A DNA stretch of 64,000 nucleotides, taken from NCBI RefSeq assembly GCF_000230735.2, contig NC_019962.1, forward strand, positions 1,426,001 to 1,490,000, written 5' to 3'. The first letter of the stretch is position 1. The number at the start of each line of letters is the position of its first letter. The notes under the pieces were generated by a model. It was not told the DNA's origin, ran no database searches, and saw nothing but the letters and a program-made list of their open reading frames with translations. This document shows positions 34,396-42,967 of this stretch, piece after piece. The translations under genes and the position numbers were made by a program. This stretch comes from Natrinema pellirubrum DSM 15624 (GTDB lineage Archaea; Halobacteriota; Halobacteria; Halobacteriales; Natrialbaceae).

Positions 34396-35436
34396 TCAGT
34401 CCGCCGACGGAACGGACGCGTTCGCCTGTGCGCGCATCTCCGTCACAGTGCTGTAGATCACGGCCCCGCTGACCATGAACGCCGAGAGCAGGATCAGGGC
34501 GAAGCCGACGGTGTTGAAGATCTCGATGGCGAAGTAGTCGCCGGCCTGCTGGAACGCCACGGCGATCGACCCGCCCAGGAGCATCAGTCCGAAGTAGACC
34601 TTGATGTCGTCTTCGTTGACGATGCTGGTCGCGGCCGAGCCGATCCGAGCGCCCAGTGCACTCCCTGCGAGCAGCGGCGCGACGATCGAGAGGTCGACGC
34701 CGCCCTCCATCCCGTAGAGGAACGACCCGATCCCGCCCGAGAACACGATCTCGAAGAGATCGGTCCCGACCGCGACGGGAACGGGCACCCCGATGAGGTA
34801 GAACATCGCGGGCATCCGGATGAAGCCGCCGCCGACACCCAGGAAGCCCGACAGCAGCCCCGTCGCGAACGCGACGCCCAGGACCATCCACAGCGAGACC
34901 TGGATGCCGCCCGCGATCGTCATCATCGGCGGGACGCGGTAGGACTGGATCTTCTTCGCGATGTCGGGGATCGCGTCCGGATCGATCTCGTCGTCGGCCG
35001 CGTCGTGGTGGCCGCCACCGGAACTATCGCTGCCGTCGTTTTTGAGCGCGTTCCGCGTGACGAACACGCCGATCGCGCCCAGCAGGACGACGTAGGTGAC
35101 ACCGATGACACCGCCGGCGAGGCCGAGATCCTCGAGGTAGAACACCCCGATTCGCCCGACCTCGATACCGACCGACGTCCCGACAATCATCAACCCGCCG
35201 AGTTTGTAGTCGACCTGTCCCAGGTCGTGGTGCTTTAACGTCGCGATGACCGCCGTCCCGAAGACGAAAGCCATCCCGCTCCCGACGGCGACTCTGGCGG
35301 GATACCCCATCACGAGCAACGCGGGCGTGACGAGGAACGAACCGCCCATCCCGAAGAAGCCGAACAGCACGCCGACCATGAAGCCGAAGCTCACGAACAG
35401 CACGAGCGTCGCCAGTGCGATTCCGAATAGCTCCAT
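34396..35436 (-). CDS. TauE/SafE-family anion exporter
   Basis: 346 residues, eight or nine membrane helices. N-terminal half: FGFMVGVLFGFFGMGGSFLVTPALLVMGYP; C-terminal half: GLLSGFLGVGGGFIRMPAMFYLIGVP, both typical of TSUP proteins. A histidine- and aspartate-rich cytoplasmic loop (GGGHHDAADDEID) sits in the middle. Predicted to export sulfite or another sulfur oxyanion. The ATG overlaps the stop of the 48-residue gene upstream by one base, so the pair is expressed together from a promoter that carries the sulfur-gene motif. Confidence 0.9.
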   Translation of the reverse strand: MELFGIALATLVLFVSFGFMVGVLFGFFGMGGSFLVTPALLVMGYPARVAVGSGMAFVFGTAVIATLKHHDLGQVDYKLGGLMIVGTSVGIEVGRIGVFYLEDLGLAGGVIGVTYVVLLGAIGVFVTRNALKNDGSDSSGGGHHDAADDEIDPDAIPDIAKKIQSYRVPPMMTIAGGIQVSLWMVLGVAFATGLLSGFLGVGGGFIRMPAMFYLIGVPVPVAVGTDLFEIVFSGGIGSFLYGMEGGVDLSIVAPLLAGSALGARIGSAATSIVNEDDIKVYFGLMLLGGSIAVAFQQAGDYFAIEIFNTVGFALILLSAFMVSGAVIYSTVTEMRAQANASVPSAD

Positions 35437-35582
35437 TATGCGTGCTTCACCCTATCGATGACCGGCGTTGCGACTCGCTCGAGCGCGCCGTACCCGACGT
35501 AGAGGACGACCGCCTCGAGGAGGACGGTACCGACGAGGATGGCTGCCTGTACTGCTGACGAAGACGCGGTGAGATCGATCAT
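35436..35582 (-). CDS. 48-residue single-helix membrane protein coupled to TauE (DUF7512-like)
   Basis: Short gene of 48 codons plus stop: MIDLTASSSAVQAAILVGTV begins the product, followed by one membrane helix (about 12-33) and a basic amphipathic tail ending RVKHA. Its stop overlaps the TauE start as TAATG. Haloarchaea often place such a tiny protein (I believe DUF7512) directly before a TauE gene, so it is probably an accessory subunit of the exporter. The coding call rests on coupling, promoter and composition. Confidence 0.75.
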   Translation of the reverse strand: MIDLTASSSAVQAAILVGTVLLEAVVLYVGYGALERVATPVIDRVKHA

Positions 35583-35946
35583 CGGGACCGACCACCGCCG
35601 TTCGGTTGTGTACATCTCATGGGTTTCTGCTCACTACTGTCTACCCGGAGGATGATTATAACGCTTTTGGGAAGTGCGCACAATATTACTGCAGTCTATC
35701 TCACGACTATCATACGAAGATATCCGGATAACTTACGGGGATATACGGGTCGAGCGGCGGTCCGTCTACACAGTTCGCGCGCGGTCGAACGGACCGGGTC
35801 GCGCGGTTTCTCCGATCACGCTCTCGGTATCATTCCGACTGACACTTGCCGATGTTCGGGTCACCGCCTGCTCCGTCCGTGACCGCGTGATTGCAATCGG
35901 TATTGATACCCGGAAACAATATAGAGCCGTCGGCCCTACGAGTAGT
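35583..35946. other. Intergenic stretch between TauE operon and tandem UspA gene
   Basis: No gene seen. Besides the minus-strand promoter it contains a ten-base perfect palindrome TATCCGGATA (35721-35730) beside a second GGATATAC, and the UspA promoter AACAATATAG (about 35915-35924), some 25-30 bases before the ATG at 35947. Confidence 0.45.
35655..35689 (-). promoter_or_regulatory. Promoter of the DUF7512/TauE operon with the TATTGTRC motif
   Basis: Minus-strand TATA element CGTTATAATC (35655-35664). About 25 bases further upstream the minus strand reads GTAATATTGTGC (35678-35689), sharing ATATTGTGCG with the MBL-rhodanese promoter. Transcription would start near 35633, leaving an untranslated leader of about 50 bases, longer than is usual here. 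Confidence 0.6.
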
Positions 35947-36792
35947 ATGAAAGCGATCTGTGCGACCGACCTCTCCGCCGCTAGCGAGGCGACGATCGAG
36001 AGCGAGACCTGTCTCGAGTGTCTCGAGCGGATCGGCGTCGAGGAGATCCATCTCGTGACCGTGATTCCGTCGAACGTCCACGCGGGCATGCCCGGGATGC
36101 ACTTCGAGGAACGCCGCGAGCAGGCCCTCGAGCGCTACCGCCGTGTCGTCGAAGACGCGGGCTTCGATGTCGAGACGCACGTCGTCCGCGGGACGCCCCA
36201 CCGACGAATCAACGGCATCGCCGAGGCCGTCGGTGCCAGCCTCACCGTCGTCGGCTCGCGCGGGAAGAGCCCGCTCGAGAACCGAGTCATCGGCTCGACC
36301 GCGCGCAACCTCGCGCGCACGACGGTCGTCCCGCTGCTGGTCAACCGGATCGAACGCGAGGCGGACGAGCCGGACGTCGTCCGCGAACACCTGTTCCAGC
36401 GCGTGCTGTACGCGACGGACTTCTCCGAGAACGCCGAGCGGGCCTTCGAGGCGTTCTCGTACCTCCGCCACGCGACCCAGGAGGCAACGCTGGTCCACGT
36501 CGAAACGCCGACGGACCCGGGGCTTCCCGAGGACGACGATCCCGAAGCGCGACTGACGGAGCTAGCGACGCGACTCGAGGACTGGGGGATCGAGACGCGG
36601 ACCGAAGTCCGCCGGGGCGATCCCGCCGACGAGATCCTCGCCGCGGAGGCCGAGTACGAGCCGACCACGACTCTCGTCGGCTCGCGCGGGCACAGCCGAC
36701 TCCGCCGACTGCTGCTCGGGAGCGTCTCCGAGGACATCGTCGCACGGGCGGACGGGAACGTCATGCTGATCCCGCCGAACCGATCGGCCTGA
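35947..36792 (+). CDS. Tandem universal stress protein (two Usp domains)
   Basis: 281 residues from the ATG at 35947, made of two Usp domains. Domain 1 (about 1-138) ends with GSRGKSPLENRVIGSTARNLARTT and VPLLVN; domain 2 (about 148-281) ends with GSRGHSRLRRLLLGSVSEDIVARA and VMLIPP. Both keep a nucleotide-binding-like glycine pattern. A likely TATA element, AACAATATAG, precedes the start at the leaderless distance. A stress role is assumed from the family; no operon partner is seen. Confidence 0.9.
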   Translation: MKAICATDLSAASEATIESETCLECLERIGVEEIHLVTVIPSNVHAGMPGMHFEERREQALERYRRVVEDAGFDVETHVVRGTPHRRINGIAEAVGASLTVVGSRGKSPLENRVIGSTARNLARTTVVPLLVNRIEREADEPDVVREHLFQRVLYATDFSENAERAFEAFSYLRHATQEATLVHVETPTDPGLPEDDDPEARLTELATRLEDWGIETRTEVRRGDPADEILAAEAEYEPTTTLVGSRGHSRLRRLLLGSVSEDIVARADGNVMLIPPNRSA

Positions 36793-36921
36793 CCGGCGGT
36801 CCGACACCGGAACCCGGCTCGCCACGCAGCGACACGAGTGCCGACGCGACCGCCGTCGCCGTCGCCTCGCGGGCAACTGTGGCCGGCCCGAAACACGCGT
36901 CCAAGACGGCGAGGCGACCGG

Positions 36922-37173
36922 TTATCCCGTCGCTCGGCCCAGCGCTTTCGCGAGTGCGAGCAGAAAACCGATTCCGGCCTGAGTGTCCGGATCGCGAAGC
37001 GCTTTCGCGACGCCGACCGGACCGACGGGGTCCGCAGGCTCGGCCCCGGCCTCGCCGACGGCCTCGAGCAGGTCCCCGAGCGTCCGAGCCACGTCGTCGT
37101 CGGCCGCCGTGTCGGCCACTTCCTCGAGGCGTGTTCCGGTCGCCGCGAGGTCCGTGACCATGCCGTCGTCCAT
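36922..37173 (-). pseudogene. Truncated DUF1641 gene
   Basis: The last about 83 codons read like the C-terminal half of a DUF1641 protein: MDDGMVTDLAATGTRLEE, then PVGPVGVAKALRDPDTQAG and IGFLLALAKALGR, the most conserved segment of the family. Haloarchaeal DUF1641 proteins are usually about twice as long. The frame continues upstream but the residues there are not family-like, and I found no missing half in the other two frames. It is therefore most likely a 5'-truncated remnant. DUF1641 genes often adjoin sulfide-quinone reductase-like genes; none is adjacent here. Confidence 0.55.
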
Positions 37174-37294
37174 CGCACAACACGCGTAGCGACGCAGCTG
37201 CAACGACCCGGCGGTGGATACTGACCGTTCGAACAGCGTCTCTCCGCCGTTCGTGAACACCGAGCGACGGCAGCTCCAATCTCGGTGGGCCGTG

Positions 37295-38692
37295 TCAGTC
37301 ACCAGTGGCGCTTGCGACGACGATCCGGCAGACGATCGTCCCGGTGATAGCGACGACGGCGCGCCCATTCAGCCCCAGTGAGATGCCGGCAAGCGACGTG
37401 AACGTACTCAGCAACGAAAACAGAACGACGACGGGTAGCACCCAGCTGACGGTCATCACCCACGGCGTGGCCAGCGCGTCCAAGCGGCCGGCACCAGCGC
37501 TGAACTCCTCGATTGCCTCCGTCCGCAGGATCCACCCGGCGATCGCGAGAAACGCGAACAGCCCGACCGACAGCATGATATCGACGAGCGGTCCGGAGAC
37601 GAACCGGAAGACCGAACTCGCGAGTGCCAGTCCGCCCCCGGTCACTGCGATCAGAAGCGAGACTCCCACTGTCGCCCGTCGGCGCGAGACGCCGTACTCG
37701 TCGACAAGTGTTGCAACAGGTGTCTCGAGGAGGCTGATGCCACTGGTCACGGCGGCCAGCAACACGGTTGCGAAGAAGACCGTCGCGACGACGGCACCCC
37801 CCGGTAGCGAGCCGAACACCGACGCGAGCGCGACGAATAGCGCCCCCGGACCGCCCTGTCCCGGATCGATACCCTGTGAGAACAGCAGCGGGATCACGAT
37901 CAGTCCGGCGAGTACCCCGATGACCGTATTCGAAATCGCGATGACGAGCGTGGCACGGGGAAGCGACGCATCGTCCTCGAGGTAGGACGCATAGGTAAGC
38001 ATCGCACCGGCACCGAGCGAGAGCGTGAACAGCGCTTGTCCCGCCGCCGGGCCGAGAATATTCACGAAGTTTGCAGCGAGGTACTCGCCGTCGAAGCCGA
38101 GATAGAACGCGTAACCGGCGGCAGTATCCGGCTGCGTCATCGTCCACGCCGCGAGACCGATAAGGAGTACCACGACGGCCGGGAGCATGACCTTCGAGAC
38201 CCGTTCGATGCCGCGGCTCACACCGAAGAAGACGATCGCGGCGATGATAGCGAGAAAGGCCAGATGGAACCCCACTGCCTGCAGGCCGTAACTCATCTGC
38301 CCGAAGTACTGCGCTGGCTGGCCGAAATACGCACCAACCGGCGAAACCAGCGTATAGCGGAGGATCCAGCCGCCAACGACCGAGTAGAAAGAGAGCATCA
38401 CGATCGTCGTGACCACGTTAAACGACCCCAGCGCCGATCCCTCGGGGGAACCGATGAGCGAGCGAAGGGCCCCGGTCGGCGTCTGTTTTCCGCGTCGCCC
38501 CAGCACGAATTCGGCAAGGAGGCCCGGCACGCCGACGCCGATGATCAACAGTAGATACATCACGAGGAACGCACTCCCACCGTTCTCGGCCGTCAGCCAC
38601 GGGAACCGCCAGATGTTCCCGAGTCCGGCGGCGCTGCCGACCGCAGCGAGAACGAACCCCAGATTCGAAACCCACGAGTCACGAGTAGCCAT
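37295..38692 (-). CDS. Sodium-dependent transporter (SNF / neurotransmitter:sodium symporter family)
   Basis: 465 residues with eleven to twelve membrane helices. The first helix has the signature WVSNLGFVLAAVGSAAGLGNIWRFPWLTAENGGSAF-like order (key parts AAVGSAAGLGNIWRFP and NGGSAFLVMY), which holds the sodium- and substrate-binding residues of LeuT-type symporters. It imports an amino acid or similar compound driven by the sodium gradient, which the Mnh antiporter would help maintain. It is monocistronic. The substrate cannot be read from the sequence. Confidence 0.93.
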   Translation of the reverse strand: MATRDSWVSNLGFVLAAVGSAAGLGNIWRFPWLTAENGGSAFLVMYLLLIIGVGVPGLLAEFVLGRRGKQTPTGALRSLIGSPEGSALGSFNVVTTIVMLSFYSVVGGWILRYTLVSPVGAYFGQPAQYFGQMSYGLQAVGFHLAFLAIIAAIVFFGVSRGIERVSKVMLPAVVVLLIGLAAWTMTQPDTAAGYAFYLGFDGEYLAANFVNILGPAAGQALFTLSLGAGAMLTYASYLEDDASLPRATLVIAISNTVIGVLAGLIVIPLLFSQGIDPGQGGPGALFVALASVFGSLPGGAVVATVFFATVLLAAVTSGISLLETPVATLVDEYGVSRRRATVGVSLLIAVTGGGLALASSVFRFVSGPLVDIMLSVGLFAFLAIAGWILRTEAIEEFSAGAGRLDALATPWVMTVSWVLPVVVLFSLLSTFTSLAGISLGLNGRAVVAITGTIVCRIVVASATGD

Positions 38693-38813
38693 CAGTGTGG
38701 ACGCTCGTTAAGGGAGAGATAAGTCGGTATTGATTCGGCCGGTTACACGCTGTTCGCCGTCCACGACCCCCTACGCTGGATCCGGACGCGATAGTGCCGA
38801 GCCGACGCCAGTA

Positions 38814-39284
38814 CTAGACCTCGAGTTCGGTACCACAGTCCGGGCATTCCATCGCCGGCTCCCCGCCGGCCATCGTGAACTCCATGTACTCGCTTTCGCC
38901 ACAGTCCCGACACGGTACTGCGACTCGGATGTCGGTCGACTCCTGTGGCGTGCCGAGCGCGAGCGCACGGAGGGTCTCGTCGGCTTCGTTTCGCCCCTGC
39001 TGGTACTCCCCCGCATCGAACCGGATCAGCTCCCCTTCGCTGACGGTGACGGTTTCGCTAGCCGCCCCTAGCTCCGGCTTCGTCTCGAACGTGGCCTCCC
39101 CCTCGAGGACGAAAAACGTCTCCTCTTGGTCGAGATGTGTATGGAGGCTGCCGGCGAACTCCTCGCCCGACTCGAGTGCGTAGTAGTTCATCGAGAAATC
39201 CGTGGCATCGAGCGGGTCCGATACGCTTCGTCGCTTCTGGCCTCCCGATTCCGGCGTCATGTCGTCGAGATCTATCTTCTGCAT
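38814..39284 (-). CDS. Cupin protein with C-terminal zinc ribbon
   Basis: 156 residues from the ATG at 39284. A cupin fold at about 30-110 shows in SLHTHLDQEETFFVLEGEATFE (metal-type residues H48, H50 and E55) and ELIRFDAGEYQQGRNEADE; a zinc ribbon follows with C125, C128, C147 and C150 (CRDC and CPDC). The cupin may bind a small metabolite or metal and the ribbon may mediate protein or nucleic-acid contact. It lies 160 bases downstream of the PiT gene on the same strand. Confidence 0.85.
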   Translation of the reverse strand: MQKIDLDDMTPESGGQKRRSVSDPLDATDFSMNYYALESGEEFAGSLHTHLDQEETFFVLEGEATFETKPELGAASETVTVSEGELIRFDAGEYQQGRNEADETLRALALGTPQESTDIRVAVPCRDCGESEYMEFTMAGGEPAMECPDCGTELEV

Positions 39285-39446
39285 GCAACCACGGATAGCG
39301 GTCTCGAGGACGAAAAGGATACTGCGACTCGCAAGCGGTATCCCGGTGTCCGTCACCCCTCGAGAACGCATGGACGACCGCGACAGCGACCGGGAGCCGA
39401 CCGAAACGGGCCGACTCCCTCGAGTCGGCCGCGTCCGCCAGCGGTC

Positions 39447-40619
39447 TCAGAGTTCCAGCAGGAACATCAAGCCGTAGCCGAGTCCGAACGCGAGTCCGAA
39501 CGACCCGACCCACGCGGCGACGGTGAGGCCCAGCTTACGGGGGCTGACACCGTCCCCACCGGTGACCGCGAGTCCGCTGCCGATGATGGCGCTGACGATG
39601 ATCTCGTTGAACGAGACCGGGACCCCCAACAGGACCGCGGTCTGTGCGATGAGAAACGAGGGGACAAGCGTCGAGATCGACCGGCGCGGCCCCAGCGACG
39701 CGTACTCCTGTGAGATCGACTTGATCATGCGGGGTGCGCTCGTCCAGGAGCCGACGAGGATCCCGACCCCACCGCCGAGCAACACCACGACCGGCGACAC
39801 CGTCGGCAGGTCCTCGAGGAGCGGGAACAACGGACCGACCGCCAGTCCGACCTGACTCGCGCCCGCCGAGAACGCCACGAGCGAACCGAGCGCGAGCAGG
39901 AACCGACGCAGGCCGCCGGCCTGATCACGACCGACGTCCCAGCGAACGACGGCCGCGGCGATCGCGCCGAAGCCGAGCGAGATCGCGGTCACGGTGGCGA
40001 CGCCGTCGACGGGAACCAGCGTGGCCCCGGCGGCCGCGAGCGTGCCTCCGACCGACGAGAGAAACGAGAACTCGAGGGTCGCGACGACCGTGCCGACGAT
40101 CCCGGCGAGGATCGGGACGCTGACGTCTTCCGGGACATCGGGTCGCGGGAGGATACTGGCGAGCCCATAGGCGATCCCGCCGCCGACGAACGGCGTGAGT
40201 AGCCAGACCGCGCCGATTTCGGCGTACTTCCCCCAGGCCGGATCGCCGCCGAGCGCGAAGCCGACGCCGATGACCGAGCCGGTCACGGTGAACGCGGTCG
40301 CGATCGGGTAGCCGGTGGAGATGCCGATCGCCATCAGGCCGGCACCAAGCAGCAACACGACGATGACGCCGGCGGTCGGGAGCGTGACACCCTCAACGAG
40401 GCCGCTCCCGACGGCTTCCGAGACGCTCGCGCCTTGTGTCACCGCGCCGGCGAACCCGAGGATCCCGACGAGAAACGCCGCGCGCATCGTCGAGATGGCG
40501 TTCGCCCCGACGGCCGGGGCAAACGGCGTCGCGCCGCTCGAGCCGGCGCCGATCACCCAGGCCATAAACAGGCTCGCGAGCGCGGCGGCTGCAAACAGTA
40601 GTATCGTTCCTGGATCCAT
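39447..40619 (-). CDS. PiT-family inorganic anion permease
   Basis: 390 residues, ten or more membrane helices with the two PiT repeats: SSGATPFAPAVGANAISTMRAAFLVG at about 27-52 (family GANDFANA-like pattern) and a C-terminal copy, VSFNEIIVSAIIGSGLAVTG. Usually phosphate transporters, but some members carry sulfate (CysP). It is the fourth gene of the operon MBL-rhodanese, YedE, YedE and PiT, which makes a sulfur anion a realistic substrate; this is inference. Start at 40619 chosen because upstream codons are arginine-rich. Confidence 0.85.
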   Translation of the reverse strand: MDPGTILLFAAAALASLFMAWVIGAGSSGATPFAPAVGANAISTMRAAFLVGILGFAGAVTQGASVSEAVGSGLVEGVTLPTAGVIVVLLLGAGLMAIGISTGYPIATAFTVTGSVIGVGFALGGDPAWGKYAEIGAVWLLTPFVGGGIAYGLASILPRPDVPEDVSVPILAGIVGTVVATLEFSFLSSVGGTLAAAGATLVPVDGVATVTAISLGFGAIAAAVVRWDVGRDQAGGLRRFLLALGSLVAFSAGASQVGLAVGPLFPLLEDLPTVSPVVVLLGGGVGILVGSWTSAPRMIKSISQEYASLGPRRSISTLVPSFLIAQTAVLLGVPVSFNEIIVSAIIGSGLAVTGGDGVSPRKLGLTVAAWVGSFGLAFGLGYGLMFLLEL

Positions 40620-40672
40620 TAGTGTTCGAATTGCCTTCTTTTCAGTTTGCGAAACACGAGACGTGAAGGGCG

Positions 40673-41134
40673 TTAGTCGGCACCCGCGGGGGCCGCGTCG
40701 GCCGCGGCGCGCTTGCTTCGCCAGGCTCCCTGCAGGTACGCGCCGACGAACATGCCGGCGAGCGCCCACAGGATGGTGACGTTACCGACCCCGAGGCTGG
40801 CGTAGGCGGCACCGGGACAGATGCCCGAGAGGCCCCACCCGACGCCGAAGAGCGCGCCGCCGATCAGGACGTTCCGGTCGAACGGCTTCAGCCGGCGTTC
40901 GTATCGGTCGCCCGTCAGCGGCGCGCTGTCACGTATCCGGGGCATCACGGCGAAGGCGATCCCGGAGACGATCGCCGCGCCGAACATGACGAACAGCAGT
41001 CCGAAGTCCTCGAACTGCAGGAAGTTCAGCACGACCTCCGGACGCGCCATCTGGCTGAACCCGAGCCCGAACCCGAAGATCAGGCCGCCGACGAGGATCA
41101 GCGGCATGAACAGGGGATGGCGGTCGCCGCTCAC
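40673..41134 (-). CDS. YeeE/YedE-family transporter (second, DUF6691-type half)
   Basis: 153 residues from a GTG at 41134, preceded by a strong GGAGGTGA ribosome-binding sequence. Four helices, with LILVGGLIFGFGLGFSQMARPEVVLNFLQF and LIGGALFGVGWGLSGICPGAAYASLG, the latter carrying the conserved cysteine of YeeE/YedE proteins that binds the sulfur anion. Together with the 185-residue partner upstream it should form a thiosulfate or related transporter. A 17-codon open frame (41131-41184) overlaps both genes by ATGA-type junctions and may simply couple their translation. Confidence 0.88.
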   Translation of the reverse strand: MSGDRHPLFMPLILVGGLIFGFGLGFSQMARPEVVLNFLQFEDFGLLFVMFGAAIVSGIAFAVMPRIRDSAPLTGDRYERRLKPFDRNVLIGGALFGVGWGLSGICPGAAYASLGVGNVTILWALAGMFVGAYLQGAWRSKRAAADAAPAGAD

Positions 41135-41180
41135 GGGTCGTCACCTCCCTGCTCGCCAACTCGAGCGGTGACCGTCTCGC

Positions 41181-41738
41181 TCATGGCGACACCCCCAGTG
41201 CCGAAACGGCCTGTGCGGTCACGATCGCGACCGTCAGGAACGTCGCCACGCCGACCAGCGACGTCTTCGACGCCGACCCGACGCCACAGACGCCGTGGCC
41301 GGACGTACACCCTTTGCCGATTCGGGTGCCGATCCCGACGAACACGCCGCCGACCAGCAGCCGCCAGGGCTGTACGTCGGTCGACCAGAGGGTCACGCCG
41401 CCGACCTCGTACAGTTCGCCGGTGGTCCCGGGCTCGTAGAGCGAGGTCGTCAACACGCCCGACTGGACCGTCGCCGCGAACGCGAACGCGCCCAGGATGA
41501 TACCGAGCGTGAACACGACCCGCCAGTCTCGCGAGGAGACGTACTGCTGGAACCGGGACTGCCCCGAGACGTACGACAGCGTCGACTCGAGGAACGTACT
41601 CGCCCCGGCCGGGATACCGGTCCCGACGTAGATCACGACCGTGCCGAGACCGACGAGTAGTCCGCCGATGGCGTAACGGCTGATCCCGTTGGGGAACAGC
41701 TCGGCGGTCAGTTGGAGCGCGATTGGATCAGCTACCAT
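41181..41738 (-). CDS. YeeE/YedE-family transporter (first half)
   Basis: 185 residues, five membrane helices. Conserved segments YAIGGLLVGLGTVVIYVGTGIPAG near the start and LLVGGVFVGIGTRIGKGCTSGHGVCGVG, where the cysteines lie in the sulfur-anion path (GKGCTSGHGVCG). Members import thiosulfate or sulfide-derived species (YeeE with TusA-like partners in bacteria). It follows the MBL-rhodanese gene after six bases and precedes the second YedE, so the operon links import with sulfur processing. Confidence 0.9.
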   Translation of the reverse strand: MVADPIALQLTAELFPNGISRYAIGGLLVGLGTVVIYVGTGIPAGASTFLESTLSYVSGQSRFQQYVSSRDWRVVFTLGIILGAFAFAATVQSGVLTTSLYEPGTTGELYEVGGVTLWSTDVQPWRLLVGGVFVGIGTRIGKGCTSGHGVCGVGSASKTSLVGVATFLTVAIVTAQAVSALGVSP

Positions 41739-41744
41739 GTGGCG

Positions 41745-42938
41745 TTAGTCACCGGCGAGCGACTCCTGACTCGCCGCGCAGTTGTTCGGGCCGAGTTCGA
41801 GTTCGAACGCCTCCTCGTCGTCGGCCGCTTGCTGCCCGAGGTTCGTCGCGATGATGGCCTCGTAGTTGGCCGGTCGGGGCGGCATGTCCGAGAGGATCAG
41901 CTCGACGAACTCGTCCTCGTCCATCGTCAGGGCATCCATCTCCTCGACGAGGTCGCCGATCGGCGCGGTGTAGGTGCCGTCGTCGGCCGGGACGGCGGAA
42001 TCGCTGAAGTGAGCGCCGCCGATCAGGGTCTCGTCGGGCAGGGCGAGGACCCGCTCCTGGAGCGACTCGTAGAGGGTTCGGGCCGCGTCGGGGGCCCCAT
42101 CGTCGCCCTCCTCGAGGTCGGGGCGGGCGACGCTCTCGATGAAGAGCCCGTCGCCGGTCGCGAGCAGGCTCGCATCGAGCAGGTACGAGGTCATCCCGGT
42201 CGTGTGGCCGGGCGTCGCGATCGTCTCGATGGTGGCGTCGCCGACCTGGAACTGGTCGCCGTCCTCGGCCTGGGTCAGCTCGTCGGCGTAGGTGACCCCG
42301 CGGTCGACCGCCGCTGCGGGGATGACGCCCTCGACCCCGTCGTCGTCGAGGTCGCGGACGCCAGAGATGTGGTCGGCGTGGATGTGCGTATCGAGTGCGT
42401 ACTGCAGGTCGACGCCCAGCTCTTCGGCGTCAGCGAGGTAGCGATCGGTAAACGCCCGCAGCGGATCGACGACGGCGGCCTCACCGCCGTCGACGAGCAG
42501 ATACCCGAGACAGCCCGAGGAGGGGCGCTGGTACTGGTAGAGCGTCCCCGAGCCGTCGTAGCCGGTGACCTCGACACGCTCGTAGATGCGCGCCCAGCCG
42601 TTCATCCCGTCCTCGAGGTGGTTGACATCGTACCCGCGGTCCGCGAGCGTGCCTGCGACGAACTCGCTGGCACCGCCCTTGGCACAGAGGACGGTCACCT
42701 CTCGATCCTGGGGAATCCGTGCAAGGATGTCGTCGTCGATCTCGTCCTCGAGGAACTCGAAGTACGGGACGTTGATCGACTCGACGGTCTCGCCGTCGAC
42801 GTGCCACTCGTCGTAGTCCGATTCCATACGCGCATCGAGGAGCGTGACGTCTTCGCCCGCGTCGATGCGGCTCTTCAGCGTGTCCGGCGTGATCGTTTCG
42901 ACTTCTGTGTCAGGGGTCGGGAAGTCTTCTGGGTTCAT
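41745..42938 (-). CDS. Rhodanese / metallo-beta-lactamase fusion (persulfide dioxygenase-like), second copy
   Basis: 397 residues from the ATG at 42938. Rhodanese domain at about 14-120 with the catalytic loop CAKGG (C85), then an MBL domain with THIHADHISGV, GHTTGMTS and GDGLFIES. It shares with the paralogue at 16471 the ending ELGPNNCAA, but the hydrolase ligand segments differ slightly (IGGAHF in place of LPGH). Persulfide oxidation or sulfur transfer is likely. First gene of an operon with two YedE genes and a PiT permease; its promoter holds the shared motif. Confidence 0.88.
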   Translation of the reverse strand: MNPEDFPTPDTEVETITPDTLKSRIDAGEDVTLLDARMESDYDEWHVDGETVESINVPYFEFLEDEIDDDILARIPQDREVTVLCAKGGASEFVAGTLADRGYDVNHLEDGMNGWARIYERVEVTGYDGSGTLYQYQRPSSGCLGYLLVDGGEAAVVDPLRAFTDRYLADAEELGVDLQYALDTHIHADHISGVRDLDDDGVEGVIPAAAVDRGVTYADELTQAEDGDQFQVGDATIETIATPGHTTGMTSYLLDASLLATGDGLFIESVARPDLEEGDDGAPDAARTLYESLQERVLALPDETLIGGAHFSDSAVPADDGTYTAPIGDLVEEMDALTMDEDEFVELILSDMPPRPANYEAIIATNLGQQAADDEEAFELELGPNNCAASQESLAGD

Positions 42939-42967
42939 TGTCGTACATCCCTCTGTATTGGCTGGTC

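Noticed and set aside
35915-35924. AACAATATAG before the tandem UspA gene as another copy of the sulfur-gene motif
   Set aside because: It shares ACAATATAG with the motif but lies exactly where the TATA element of the UspA gene should be, so the likeness is probably due to TATA sequence.
36922-37368. Full 148-codon reading of the DUF1641 region as an intact protein
   Set aside because: Residues before the MDDGMV segment do not resemble the family and no second half was found in other frames, so a truncated remnant is more likely.
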